From Anaerolineaceae bacterium (GTDB taxonomy: Bacteria > Chloroflexota > Anaerolineae > Anaerolineales > Anaerolineaceae), in NCBI GenBank assembly GCA_029975475.1, contig JARKPB010000010.1, positions 62,001 to 126,000 of the forward strand: a stretch of DNA of 64,000 nt, in the 5' to 3' direction. Under the pieces are notes generated by a model. The model was not told where the DNA came from, did not search any database, and saw only the letters and a list, made by a program, of their open reading frames with translations. A program made the position numbers and the translations under genes. Shown one piece after another: positions 42,901 to 51,105 of this stretch (within the stretch, counting starts at the first letter, position 1; each line of letters begins with the position of its first letter).

Positions 42901-44061
42901 TTGACCACCACACCGGTGGTCAGCGCAGGCGGAGAGGTAACCAATTTCGTTGCCATCATCCAGAACATCACCGACCGCAAGATGCGCGAGCTGGAACTGG
43001 AGACCATTGCCCAGTTAACCGCCGCGCTGCGCACCGCCGTCCGGCGAAATGAAATTGTGCCGGTGATATTGCAGGAAGTCATGCGCCAGTTCCAGGCTGC
43101 CGGGGCGAGTATAGTGTCCGTGCTGGAATCTGACCAGAGTCTATACATAGATGAAGGCGCAGGACTGTGGCAAAAACTAACCGCCCAGAAAATGGCCGCC
43201 GGGCTGGGGATTTCAAGTCAGGTGCTGGCCACCGGAAAACCGTATATCAACAACCAGGCCCGGGAAGACCAGCATTTTGCCTATCCAGAACTGCTGGAGG
43301 GTGTAAACTGTCTGGCCGGGCTGCCGCTCTTTTCTCAGGGAAGCCTGCGCGGGGTCTTAACCCTGGGGAGAGAAAAACCCTTTGAAGCCAACGACATCCG
43401 GTTGTTGACCGCCATCTGCAACATTGCGGCGGCGGCCATTCACCGCGCGGACCTCTACGACCAGACACTTCAGCAGGCCAGCGAACTGGCTCAGGCTTAC
43501 GACGCCACCATTGAAGGCTGGGCGCGCGCGCTGGAACTGCGCGACAAGGAAACCCGCGGTCACACCGCCCGGGTTACCCGCCTCACCATCCAGATGGCTG
43601 AAGCGATGGGCATCCGCGGGCGCGAACTGGATAATGTGCGCCGCGGAGTGATCCTGCACGATATTGGGAAAATGGGCGTGCCGGATTCGATCCTGCTCAA
43701 GCCAGGCGAACTGAATGACGAAGAGCAGCGCATCATGCACCGGCACCCGGAATATGCTTATGAAATGCTCTCTCCGATCCCCTATCTGCGAGATGCGCTG
43801 GATATTCCCTACTGCCATCACGAACACTGGGACGGCAGCGGCTATCCGCGCGGCCTGGCCGGGGATGAAATCCCCCTGGCGGCGCGCATCTTCTCCATCG
43901 TGGATGTCTGGGACGCGCTGACCTCTGACCGTCCCTACCGCCCGGCATGGAGCCATCAACAGGCGCTGAATTACATTCAGGAACTGGCCGGTAAGCAGTT
44001 TGATCCAAAAGTGGTGGAAGTTTTTATCAAGATTCTGGGGCGTAAAGCAGCGGGCAGATAA
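39946..44061 (+). CDS. Cytoplasmic multi-PAS/GAF protein with HD-GYP phosphodiesterase domain
   Basis: 1371 residues, no membrane span. A run of PAS domains (about 90-225, 235-345, 355-475), a GAF (~490-640), three more PAS (~655-760, 770-890, 895-1015), a GAF (~1020-1165) and a terminal HD-GYP domain (~1180-1370). The HD-GYP signatures HDIGKMGVPDS, HRHPEYAYEML and HHEHWDGSGYPRGLAGD are complete. It is the third c-di-GMP gene in a row, and its start overlaps the cyclase stop by 4 nt. The HD-GYP region is very similar in wording to that of the divergent 1275-residue protein, so the two are probably paralogues from duplication. Confidence 0.9.
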   Translation: MTRRDEEPNEKNLLVGGLDLGLIVISREDEVLYVSPTAQKLVPFKTGDRVKVKQSDGHISLNCPGKPIEKPLRLQLHRIDWNGKPATLISLRQTGSLVDRELAASQRMLATLFSNLPGMAYRCQNDRDWTMTFVSDYCRDLTGYAPEDLINNARVSYGQVIHPQDRQRVWDEVQAGLREHQPFQLTYRIVTADGQERYVWERGQGVFDDFGELEGLEGLILDISERVKAEERLRLSEARYRAIVEENSELICRFLPDGSLTFVNETFCEYFDLDRSQLMGRSFVPLLHPQDRGEAQQTLDRLAPTMPSPVTLDSRVLLPNGEQRWITWTIQPILDDLHAFLEYQAVGLDITDIKQALASAQESERRLQDVLANIKLAAIILDHHGTLTFCNQHLLDLAGWKADQVLGKNWFEQLLPAEVSQQYYQIFLQASFSGNFPERYEHVIRTSDGSQRLVAWNNTLLHNSQGEIIGLASIGEDITERKWAEKVQAAIFKVSQAAISTDNLMELFRVIHMTLSDLMFAENFFIALYDPVKDLLSFPYYVDQYDSPPESHKPGRGLTEYVLRTGKGLLAPPEVFNRLVEQGEVELIGANSVDWLGVPLKVDNRVIGVMCLQSYSAGVRYQRRDLQMMNFVSNQVAMAIERQRTSDSLNSTSQRYQAVVEASTDAIFLETIDGQVLDCNTAACQMYGYTRDEMLKLWVADLIPGDLAAQLPYFIETQLQNGGLMIEAQGRRKDGSIFPTEISTRVISMGQEKRVVAFVRDITSRKAAEKALRESEARFRSVAQTLGAGIFIHRGGNYLYCNPMWARITGYSEEELLSMDQSQIAPENMSREHRSMLENILEGGTPPPVMEHPIRHKSGEERWINLAATTITYDGEPAIIGTATDITEQKLARERMRLQSAALEAAANAVVIAHPRHGISSVNHAFTELTGYEPEEVFGKEISLLNPDPGQQTTFRELQQTVCSGYVWHGELVGRRKDGSLFHAELTTTPVVSAGGEVTNFVAIIQNITDRKMRELELETIAQLTAALRTAVRRNEIVPVILQEVMRQFQAAGASIVSVLESDQSLYIDEGAGLWQKLTAQKMAAGLGISSQVLATGKPYINNQAREDQHFAYPELLEGVNCLAGLPLFSQGSLRGVLTLGREKPFEANDIRLLTAICNIAAAAIHRADLYDQTLQQASELAQAYDATIEGWARALELRDKETRGHTARVTRLTIQMAEAMGIRGRELDNVRRGVILHDIGKMGVPDSILLKPGELNDEEQRIMHRHPEYAYEMLSPIPYLRDALDIPYCHHEHWDGSGYPRGLAGDEIPLAARIFSIVDVWDALTSDRPYRPAWSHQQALNYIQELAGKQFDPKVVEVFIKILGRKAAGR

Positions 44062-44094
44062 GGTCTGCCCATCTCTTAAGTTATTGGTTTAACG

Positions 44095-45240
44095 ATGAAA
44101 AAATTTTTGCGCCTCAATCTTCTTATCGGATTTTTGATCCTCACTGGTTTAACTGTTCGCACCGGTTTGGCGCAGCAGGAAGAATACCGCCTCTACCTTC
44201 CGCTGGTCGCCGCCGAACCCAGGCCCGCCCCCACCGCCACCCGCACGCCCGTCCCGACCCGCACGGTCACCCCCAGCCCGACACCAGTCGTGACTCCCCT
44301 GCCGCCGGAGATTTACACGACCAGTTATTACATGGATAATGTCAATCCCGGCAATTACTACAACATCGGCTGCAGTATGGGCAGCCGCGACCGCAACCTG
44401 TACGGCGCGCAGGATTCGGTGGTCATTTTCGCCCTTGGTCGACCGTACGGCGAAAACGGCAAATACGGGGTTAAGATCTATAACTACAATGTCTTTGTTT
44501 CCACTGATCAAATGATTGAGGCTTTTCAGAAATTTGGCGAAGGGTACTGGGTCTGCTCGGGCAGCGACCGTCAGAGCAAAGTCACCGTTGGGTTTGGCAC
44601 CAGCAACTGGGAACCCAGCACAGCTCCCTGGTTTAGCGTTAAAACCGGCGACACGTATTCCAATGCCTATCAACACGGTAAAGCCTGGGCGCTGATGGTC
44701 CGGCAGGTGAATGAGTGGTACGCCTCGCGCGGGTATGCCTCGCAGGTAACCGCGGTTGGCGCGATTGACATGGAGCTGAGCTGGAACAAACCCGCCCCGA
44801 GCAAAGCCTGGGTGGCCGGCTTTGACGCCAATGATCAGGGAAAATACGCCTATTACAATTTTGGAGACTGCGCCGGGTGCCCATCGAAATATTATCCGGG
44901 CTGGACGCCAAACAACGGCTGGACGCTGGACGACATTTGGTACACTTCGTGGGGCGCGCCGCCCGCCTGGCCGCTGCCGCTAATTTACGCTGAAAGCGGG
45001 ATCAACGCCTATCAATGGCAATGGGTCAGCCGCTATTCGGTGTTAACCTACGGGTCAAAGATTCTTTTCAAAGGGCCGATGACCCAGCGCCAGGCCTGCC
45101 TGCAGGTGGGCGGCTGCGCGTACATCAACAATTCGCCGATGATGGGCTGGAGTCAGCTCTGGCAGGCGCTCAACAGCGACAGCCGCACCAGTCAGACGAG
45201 CCTGCCCTGGTCAACCGACATTAAGTATTTTTACCGCTGA
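44095..45240 (+). CDS. Secreted protein of unknown family with Thr/Pro-rich linker
   Basis: 381 residues. Signal peptide about 1-27 (NLLIGFLILTGLTVRTGLAQ) and a Thr/Pro-rich spacer (41-74), followed by an aromatic-rich domain of ~300 residues with four to six Cys (NIGCSMGS, WVCSGSD, FGDCAGCPS, ACLQVGGCAY). TAVGAIDMELSWN and GINAYQWQWVSRY resemble the sheet strands of a TIM-barrel, as in DUF1906/GH25-like enzymes (an acidic pair DME at strand end), but this is a weak impression only. Weak ribosome site. The next gene is another exported protein 9 bp downstream, so the two probably work together. Confidence 0.7.
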   Translation: MKKFLRLNLLIGFLILTGLTVRTGLAQQEEYRLYLPLVAAEPRPAPTATRTPVPTRTVTPSPTPVVTPLPPEIYTTSYYMDNVNPGNYYNIGCSMGSRDRNLYGAQDSVVIFALGRPYGENGKYGVKIYNYNVFVSTDQMIEAFQKFGEGYWVCSGSDRQSKVTVGFGTSNWEPSTAPWFSVKTGDTYSNAYQHGKAWALMVRQVNEWYASRGYASQVTAVGAIDMELSWNKPAPSKAWVAGFDANDQGKYAYYNFGDCAGCPSKYYPGWTPNNGWTLDDIWYTSWGAPPAWPLPLIYAESGINAYQWQWVSRYSVLTYGSKILFKGPMTQRQACLQVGGCAYINNSPMMGWSQLWQALNSDSRTSQTSLPWSTDIKYFYR

Positions 45241-45249
45241 GAGGGCGAG

Positions 45250-45966
45250 ATGAAAAGGCGCGTCTTTTCGAAACAACTCCTGATCGGGCTTTTCGGCGCA
45301 TTACTGGTGAGCCGGGTGATTGTATTTTTTGTCTCACCGCTGCCGGTTTTTGGTCAGCCGCCTGAACCCACACCTGACTGGAACGAGCTGGCTGCCGAAG
45401 AAATTCAGCGCGACCTGGCCAACCCGTCTCTGGATATTTTCATGCACGGCAGCCTGGAAGAAAAACTGGCAGGTTTAAGCTATCAAGAAGACCTCAGCGG
45501 TCAAATCAACGCCCAAAGCCAGGGAAAGCCGGAGGATCTGTGCGCAGGGTATCCCTCTGACTCCGGGTGGGAAGAATATTCGCGGCCCATTGGAATTAAC
45601 TGGGAGCTGCCTGTGCCGTTTCGCGCCAGCGACGCGGTTATCATCAACCAGTGGCAGGACCAGTACGCCGGCTACTGGGTACACGTCTACGCCGGTGCTT
45701 CAGGCGCAGACCCGAACCAGGGGATCTTGATCGTCGAATTTGAGGGCAACCCGGAGCTGGGCGGATGGTACGCGGCGCCTGAAGCAGACGGCGCGCTCAC
45801 CATCCGCTCCGCCAACGCCGCCCGCCTGACACTCGAAAGCGCCAGCGGGGCTGTGATTTATTTTGATGTGCCATCGCTGCAATTCACCAACGACCCTGAA
45901 GCCGCACTGCCGGCGCTTGAACTGCCCGCGCGGCCAGAACCGACCCCCGGGCCGTGTGGAAATTAA
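45250..45966 (+). CDS. Secreted protein of unknown function
   Basis: 238 residues; GAGGGCGAG before the ATG. Signal peptide about 1-36 (LLIGLFGALLVSRVIVFFVS...VFGQ). The rest is acidic and aromatic with a central beta-rich part (GYWVHVYAGASGADPNQGILIVEFEG) and ends in a Pro-rich stretch. No family recognised. Placed 9 bp after the previous secreted protein gene, same operon. Its last 4 bases overlap the end of the convergent CBS gene. Confidence 0.7.
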   Translation: MKRRVFSKQLLIGLFGALLVSRVIVFFVSPLPVFGQPPEPTPDWNELAAEEIQRDLANPSLDIFMHGSLEEKLAGLSYQEDLSGQINAQSQGKPEDLCAGYPSDSGWEEYSRPIGINWELPVPFRASDAVIINQWQDQYAGYWVHVYAGASGADPNQGILIVEFEGNPELGGWYAAPEADGALTIRSANAARLTLESASGAVIYFDVPSLQFTNDPEAALPALELPARPEPTPGPCGN

Positions 45967-46397
45967 GCGCCGTTTTGATGGTCTTCCAGCTTTTTAATCA
46001 TCTCGCGCTGCCGGTAAATAATATCTTTGACCACATCGCCAATCGAGATGACGCCCAGCACGCGCCCTTCTTCAATCACCGGCAGGTAGCGGGCGCGGCA
46101 GCGCGTCATCAATTCCATACATTCTTCGATGGTCTGATCCGGATGAACGGGAGCCAGCGCGGTTTCCATGATTTCGCCGACTTTGGTTTCCTGAGAGGTC
46201 TTTCCCAGCAGGATCACCTTGCGAGCGTAATCGCGTTCAGAGATAATCCCGACGACCTGCTCCCCGCGCATTACCAGTAAGGCGCCGACATCTTTATCCG
46301 CCATCAGACGCAGGGCTTCAAACACCGTCGCCTCGGGCGAAATCTCCCAGACATCTTTTCCTTTGACTTCCAGTATGTGCCGGACCGTATGCAGCAT
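45963..46397 (-). CDS. CBS-domain pair protein
   Basis: 144 residues, GGAGGTG before the ATG. Two CBS domains: VWEISPEATVFEALRLMADKDVGALLVM and GEIMETALAPVHPDQTIEECMELMTRCRARYLPVIE. This stand-alone Bateman module binds adenine nucleotides in well-studied members and may control a partner. The context gives no partner: a secreted protein gene is convergent on one side, a cyclophilin gene upstream. Confidence 0.88.
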   Translation of the reverse strand: MLHTVRHILEVKGKDVWEISPEATVFEALRLMADKDVGALLVMRGEQVVGIISERDYARKVILLGKTSQETKVGEIMETALAPVHPDQTIEECMELMTRCRARYLPVIEEGRVLGVISIGDVVKDIIYRQREMIKKLEDHQNGA

Positions 46398-46465
46398 ACA
46401 ACACCTCCAGTTTCTAAATCATTGTAGAAAAGGCGCGGTTTCAAAGACTCTCAATTTGAATCAGC

Positions 46466-46494
46466 GCATCCCCGCCTGAGAAAGACGGGGATGC
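46466..46494 (-). terminator. Hairpin after the cyclophilin gene
   Basis: 9-bp perfect stem GCATCCCCG / CGGGGATGC (extended by CAG/CTG with one mismatch), 11-nt loop, 25 nt downstream of the cyclophilin stop. No strong T tract. Confidence 0.55.
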
Positions 46495-46518
46495 TGAATG
46501 ACAGGGTGAAAGCCCGCG

Positions 46519-47037
46519 TTAGTTTTCTTCGATTTCCACCGTCATCAATTTAACACCGGGGTACTGAGGACGTTGCGGGTCGCGCGGGGGAATGGATAGG
46601 AGCACATCCATTCCAGCGATTACCTGGCCGAAAACGGAATGTTTGTTATCCAGCCAGGCGGTGGGCACATGGGTGATAAAAAATTGAGACCCGTTGGTGT
46701 TGGGGCCGGCGTTTGCCATTGAAAGCACACCAGGTTTATCATGCTTCAGGCTGGGGTGAAACTCATCGGCAAATTTGTATCCCGGGCCGCCCATGCCGGT
46801 GCCCGTCGGGTCGCCGCCCTGAGCCATAAAATCCGAGATGACGCGGTGGAAGATGGTGTCATCGTAAAAGCCCTGACGGGCCAGAAAGACAAAGTTGTTC
46901 ACTGTCTTGGGAACTTTATCCGCGTGCAGGCGAACGACAATATCGCCTTTTTCGGTCTTGAAGGTGGCGGTGTATTGTTTTTGCGGGTCAATGCTCATCT
47001 CGGGCGGTGAAGCCCAGCGCAGGGATTGGTTGGCCAT
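46519..47037 (-). CDS. Peptidyl-prolyl cis-trans isomerase, cyclophilin type
   Basis: 172 residues; GAGGAG before the [22 protein letters not shown] holds the catalytic Arg and the conserved FMx[15 protein letters not shown] and [11 protein letters not shown] are the remaining active-site blocks. No signal peptide, so it acts in the cytoplasm on proline bonds in folding. Own promoter (TGTTACAAT) and own terminator. Confidence 0.93.
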   Translation of the reverse strand: MANQSLRWASPPEMSIDPQKQYTATFKTEKGDIVVRLHADKVPKTVNNFVFLARQGFYDDTIFHRVISDFMAQGGDPTGTGMGGPGYKFADEFHPSLKHDKPGVLSMANAGPNTNGSQFFITHVPTAWLDNKHSVFGQVIAGMDVLLSIPPRDPQRPQYPGVKLMTVEIEEN

Positions 47038-47074
47038 GGGTTAAATCTCCTCGGGTTGGTTTGCGGTCAAATCG

Positions 47075-47102
47075 ATTGTAACATAAAGCGCCAGAATGCT
47101 AA
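47075..47102 (-). promoter_or_regulatory. Promoter of the cyclophilin gene
   Basis: Minus strand: -35 TTAGCA (47102-47097), 16-bp spacer, extended -10 TGT-TACAAT (47080-47075). The -35 box lies inside the loop of the upstream terminator hairpin. Confidence 0.55.
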
Positions 47103-47121
47103 TAAAAGGCATTCTGGCGCT
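47087..47121 (-). terminator. Terminator of the peptide-type ABC transporter operon
   Basis: 13-bp perfect stem AGCGCCAGAATGC / GCATTCTGGCGCT around a 9-nt loop, followed on the minus strand by TTTATGTT, 22 nt after the last permease gene. Confidence 0.75.
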
Positions 47122-47142
47122 CTTCCGGCAAAGACCAGAGGG

Positions 47143-48072
47143 TCAGGCGGCGCTGGAACGGCTGAGCCGCGGATCGAGCGCGTCCCGCAGGCCGTCGCCC
47201 AGCAGGTTAAAGCCCAGCACGGTGAGCATGATAAACAGGCCAGGGAAGAAGACCAGATGCGGCGCGGAGAAAATGCTGTTGCGCTCCTCGCTGAGCATCA
47301 GACCCCATTCCGGGCGCGGCGGTTCAGCCCCCAGACCGAGGAAGGACAGTGCCGCAGCGTCCAGGATGGCTGTCGCGATACCCAGGGTGCCCTGGACAAT
47401 TAAGGGGGTGATGGCGTTGGGTAGAATGCGCTTAAACAGGATATGCAGCGGTGATGCGCCCAGAGCGCGCGCGGCCTGGACATATTCCATCTCTTTGACC
47501 GACAGCACGGTGGAGCGCACCAGACGGGCAAAGCGCGGGATGGAGACAATCCCGATCGCCAGCAAGGCGTTGATCAGGCCAATGCCAAGCACGGAAACAA
47601 TCGCGATGGAAAGCAGCAGACTGGGAAAGGCCATTAACACATCCATGAAACGCATCAAGAGGTTATCCAGCCAGCCGCCTGCGAAGCCAGCCACGGCGCC
47701 AATAATCAGGCCGATCAGAATGGCGAAGAACATGGTGATGATGCCCACCTGGAGGGACAGGCGCGAACCAAACACCACCCGCGAGAAGAGATCCCGGCTG
47801 TTGCCGTCGGTGCCAAAAATGTGTTCGGGTTTATCCGCCGGGCAGCCAAGAATGTGAATGCAGGGCGGTTCGCGCCGTTTGACGTCTTTGAGCAATTCAG
47901 TGGGATCGTAGGGAGAAATCACCTCCGCAAAAATCGCCATCAAGATCAACAGTCCCAAAATCACCATGCCCGCGCGCGCCGAGCGGTGGCGCATGAGGTG
48001 GTGAAGGGCTTCCCGCGCTGGCGAACGCTGTTCGGCGTGTTTGCTGGTGTCAAGTTGTGCTGTTTTTGCCAT
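47143..48072 (-). CDS. Oligopeptide-type ABC transporter permease, DppC/OppC family
   Basis: 309 residues. Membrane spans at about 36-56 and in the C-terminal part; GRDLFSRVVFGSRLSLQVG and the EAA loop EYVQAARALGASPLHILFKRILPNAITPLIVQ are standard for the second permease of Opp/Dpp systems. The domain OppC_N is the hydrophobic start (VILGLLILMAIFAEVISPYDPT). Works with the DppB-like permease and two ATPases in the same operon. Last gene of the operon, followed by a strong terminator. Confidence 0.92.
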   Translation of the reverse strand: MAKTAQLDTSKHAEQRSPAREALHHLMRHRSARAGMVILGLLILMAIFAEVISPYDPTELLKDVKRREPPCIHILGCPADKPEHIFGTDGNSRDLFSRVVFGSRLSLQVGIITMFFAILIGLIIGAVAGFAGGWLDNLLMRFMDVLMAFPSLLLSIAIVSVLGIGLINALLAIGIVSIPRFARLVRSTVLSVKEMEYVQAARALGASPLHILFKRILPNAITPLIVQGTLGIATAILDAAALSFLGLGAEPPRPEWGLMLSEERNSIFSAPHLVFFPGLFIMLTVLGFNLLGDGLRDALDPRLSRSSAA

Positions 48073-48084
48073 GGCTGTTCACCT

Positions 48085-49161
48085 TTATTCCAGACGAATG
48101 CGCGGGTCAAGATACGCGTAAGATACATCCACCACCAGATTCACAACGACAAAGATAATGCCTACCACAATAACGAAGCCCTGAACCACAGGATAATCGC
48201 GCGCCAGGATCGCCCCGACCAGCGCCGTACCCACGCCAGGCAGCGAAAATACCGTCTCGGTCAAGACCGCGCCGGAAAGGAGCGAACCGGTCTCGATACC
48301 GATGATGGTAACGATCGGTATCATCGCGTTGCGCATGGCGTGTTTGGAGATGACCAGGCGCTCAATCAATCCTTTGGCGCGGGCGGTGCGAACGTAATCC
48401 AGGCCGAGCACTTCCAGCAGGCTGGAACGGGTCATGCGGGCGATAATGGACATCGGAATGGTACCCACCGCCACGGAGGGTAGGATCAGGTGCCAGACGG
48501 CGTCTTTAAACTTATTCCAGTCGCCGGTGATAAACGCATTGACCAGCACAGTGTTGGATAAAAATGTGACCACAAACTTCTGCAAACCCTGTAAATCGGT
48601 CAACCCCCAGTATTTCGCCAGCGGCACAAGGCTGATGCCGGAGGTAAACCGTCCCGAAGGCGGGATGTAAAACGGGGTGTCTTTGAGCAGCAGGGCGAAC
48701 ACATACGCCAGCAGCAGCCCAAGCCAGAAAACCGGCATTGAAACCCCGATATTGGCAAGGATCATGGTAATGGTATCAATAATACTGTTGCGTTTAATGG
48801 CCGAGATTACCCCCAACAATATTCCAAAGAAGGTGGAAAAGAGCATCGCTCCGAAGGTTAATTCCAGCGTGAGGGGCAGCCGTTCGGCGATCATATCCGT
48901 CACCGGGCGTCCAAAACGAAGCGAGATGCCGAAATCACCCTGGGCAACATTGACCAGATAGCGGCCAAACTGCACCATGATGTTATCGTTCAAGCCGTAC
49001 CGTTCTTTGAAGGCGTCGCATTTTTCTTTGGTGGCTTTTTCGCCCAACATAACCACACAGGGATCGCCAGGGATCAGACGCACAATGGCGAACGTAACCA
49101 GAAGGATCCCAATTACAACCGGTATCAACAGGAGCAGGCGGCGGGTAATATACTGTAGCAT
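48085..49161 (-). CDS. Oligopeptide-type ABC transporter permease, DppB/OppB family
   Basis: 358 residues from the ATG at 49161, with AAGGGACG before it; an upstream start lacks a ribosome site. First membrane span MLQYITRRLLLLIPVVIGIL is the hallmark of DppB. The EAA loop VLGLDYVRTARAKGLIERLVISKHAMRNAMIPIV is intact. A family-typical loop DLQGLQKFVVTFL precedes the core. Pairs with the DppC permease, 12 bp downstream. Confidence 0.92.
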   Translation of the reverse strand: MLQYITRRLLLLIPVVIGILLVTFAIVRLIPGDPCVVMLGEKATKEKCDAFKERYGLNDNIMVQFGRYLVNVAQGDFGISLRFGRPVTDMIAERLPLTLELTFGAMLFSTFFGILLGVISAIKRNSIIDTITMILANIGVSMPVFWLGLLLAYVFALLLKDTPFYIPPSGRFTSGISLVPLAKYWGLTDLQGLQKFVVTFLSNTVLVNAFITGDWNKFKDAVWHLILPSVAVGTIPMSIIARMTRSSLLEVLGLDYVRTARAKGLIERLVISKHAMRNAMIPIVTIIGIETGSLLSGAVLTETVFSLPGVGTALVGAILARDYPVVQGFVIVVGIIFVVVNLVVDVSYAYLDPRIRLE

Positions 49162-49249
49162 GGCGTCCCTTAGGAACTGGGCTGGATGGGGGAGGGCGGC
49201 ACAGGCCAGCCCTCCCCGCATCCGCGAGGTTTAGGACAGTTTCAACGGT

Positions 49250-50962
49250 TTACTTGGGTGCGTTCAGGAACGCGCCAAAGAAGGCGTTGAAGTATTCAAA
49301 GGTGCCAGTGCGGCCCTTGTGATTGGGGCTGGACGCATCCCAGTAGGAAGCGAAGGTGGCCACCACGTCATTGGCATCCAGGGTCGCGCCGTTGGTGAAT
49401 TTGACGTCTTTGCGCAGGGTGAAGGTCCACTCGGTGAGATCAGCGTTGGCTTCGTACTTCTCAGCCAGGTTCGGGACGACTTCGGCGCCGCCCACGCTGA
49501 AGGCCAGCAGCGGATCAAAGACCTGTTCGCAGGCGCGCAGGGTTTCGCCATCGGTCTCATCCGAGCACCACAGGGCGGCAGGCTCGCCGTTCTGCATCCA
49601 GACCAGCTGATCGGCGCCGTTGTCCATCACCGCGAAGACTTCGTTGCCCAGCGGGCTGGCATGCGCGCCAGCAACGTTGGCTTTGAAGGCGGTGGCGGAA
49701 CCGCCGTGAGCAACCGGGATCATCGGGACGTATTCTTTGATGAGCTTGTTGACTTCGTCATAGCTCTTCTGGCGGGTCGCCGGGTCGGCAACCACCGCGC
49801 CGGCATTGATCGCTTTGACCAGATCCGGGATCAGATCGCCAAATTGCTGGTTGGCCGGATTGGCAAAGTGATAATCAAAGAAGTTGGTGGCATCCGGGTA
49901 GTCCATACCCCAGCCAAGCAGGTAGAAACCTTTCTGGCCGGCGGCGGTGGCGTCAATGAAGGCGGCTGATTCCATTTCTTCCAGCTTGACATTGACGCCG
50001 ATTTCCTTCAACTGCGCCTGGATTTCAATGGCAACCTTATCCGGGGTCGGCAGGTAACCGCGAACCACATTGCGGAAAGAGAGGGTGATGGTCTGGTTGA
50101 AATCAAAGCCAGCGTCTTCCAGCATCTTGCGCGCGGCGGCTTTGTCGTAGTCGTACCATTTCACATCCGGGCTGAAACCAGGATCAAAGAAATCGGGCAC
50201 GAAGTTGATGGCAACCGACGAGCCGGCGGGATAATACTGATCCACGATGCGCTGGCGGTCAATCGCCATCGCGAAGGCTTTGCGCACTTCAACTTTGTCA
50301 AAGGGAGCAATTTTGTTGTTGAAACCAATGTAGAAGATGTTGCCCGCAGCGCGCGGATACAGCTTCAGATTGGGATCGGCTTCAATCGTGGCAAAATCTT
50401 CAGGCGCGGGGTTGTCAATGCCGTCCACCGTGCCAGACTGGAGTTCCAGCAGGCGCTGGGCGGACTGTTCGGACCAGCGGAAGATGAGGGTCTTGACCTT
50501 GGCGGGTTCACCCCAGTAATCCGGGTTGGCTTCCAGCGTAATGTGGTCGCCGCGCACCCATTCGACCACCTTGTAGGGGCCGGACCCAACCGGGTTTTCG
50601 CTGATGACGACCGAATCGCCCTGGGTCTGATCCAGATAGTCTTTATCCAGGATCGAGAAGACCGAGAAAGCGACCTTGGACGGGAAAGCGGGATCAGGCA
50701 GACACAGGGTGAATTTGACGGTGTACTGATCCACGGCTTCCACCGATTTGAAGCCCATGCCGTCACCGGCATAGGTGCAGTCGGGAGCAGCCACAACCAT
50801 GGGCTCGAAGGGAGCCGCAGGCGCTTCGGTAGCCGGGGCCTCGGTGGCCGGGGCCGGGGCTTCGGTAGCCGGGGCTGGCGCAGCGCCGCCGCCGCAGGCG
50901 GTCAGCAGCATGCTGAAGAGAACCAGCACACCGACCAGGGTAAAGAAAAAGCGTTTACTCAT
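49250..50962 (-). CDS. Circularly permuted substrate-binding lipoprotein, SBP family 5 (OppA/DppA-type)
   Basis: 570 residues. Lipobox FSMLLTAC with Cys23, then an Ala/Pro/Thr/Glu-rich linker (24-50). Residues ~51-445 match the middle and end of SBP_bac_5 proteins: SVEAVDQYTVKFTLCLPDP, NPVGSGPYKVVEW, PFDKVEVRKAFAMAIDRQRI, GWGMDYPDATNFF. Residues ~446-570 match the segment that normally begins the mature protein: DQLVWMQNGEP, DGETLRACEQVFDPLL, GGAEVVPNLAEKYE, LTEWTFTLRKDVKFTNGATL, GTFEYFNAFFGAF. So the order is swapped, with the cut near the end of the first N-lobe module. It should bind a solute outside the membrane for the DppBCDF transporter. I infer a full fold, since both parts are complete and in one frame. 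Confidence 0.85.
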   Translation of the reverse strand: MSKRFFFTLVGVLVLFSMLLTACGGGAAPAPATEAPAPATEAPATEAPAAPFEPMVVAAPDCTYAGDGMGFKSVEAVDQYTVKFTLCLPDPAFPSKVAFSVFSILDKDYLDQTQGDSVVISENPVGSGPYKVVEWVRGDHITLEANPDYWGEPAKVKTLIFRWSEQSAQRLLELQSGTVDGIDNPAPEDFATIEADPNLKLYPRAAGNIFYIGFNNKIAPFDKVEVRKAFAMAIDRQRIVDQYYPAGSSVAINFVPDFFDPGFSPDVKWYDYDKAAARKMLEDAGFDFNQTITLSFRNVVRGYLPTPDKVAIEIQAQLKEIGVNVKLEEMESAAFIDATAAGQKGFYLLGWGMDYPDATNFFDYHFANPANQQFGDLIPDLVKAINAGAVVADPATRQKSYDEVNKLIKEYVPMIPVAHGGSATAFKANVAGAHASPLGNEVFAVMDNGADQLVWMQNGEPAALWCSDETDGETLRACEQVFDPLLAFSVGGAEVVPNLAEKYEANADLTEWTFTLRKDVKFTNGATLDANDVVATFASYWDASSPNHKGRTGTFEYFNAFFGAFLNAPK

Positions 50963-51105
50963 TTGAAATCTCCTCCTTGATTTGAAACCTAACTCCTTGC
51001 GGGATCACCGCGCATCCATTTTTTCTTTCCAGCCATCACCTCCTTTTTTTGTTGATTCGACAACCCAGTAACGATCAGAAAACGGCGGTCAACCGGTAAT
51101 CTTAT

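Noticed and set aside
50813-50884. Tandem GC-rich repeat at the start of the binding protein gene
   Set aside because: Encodes the Ala/Pro/Thr/Glu linker after the lipobox; not an independent repeat element.
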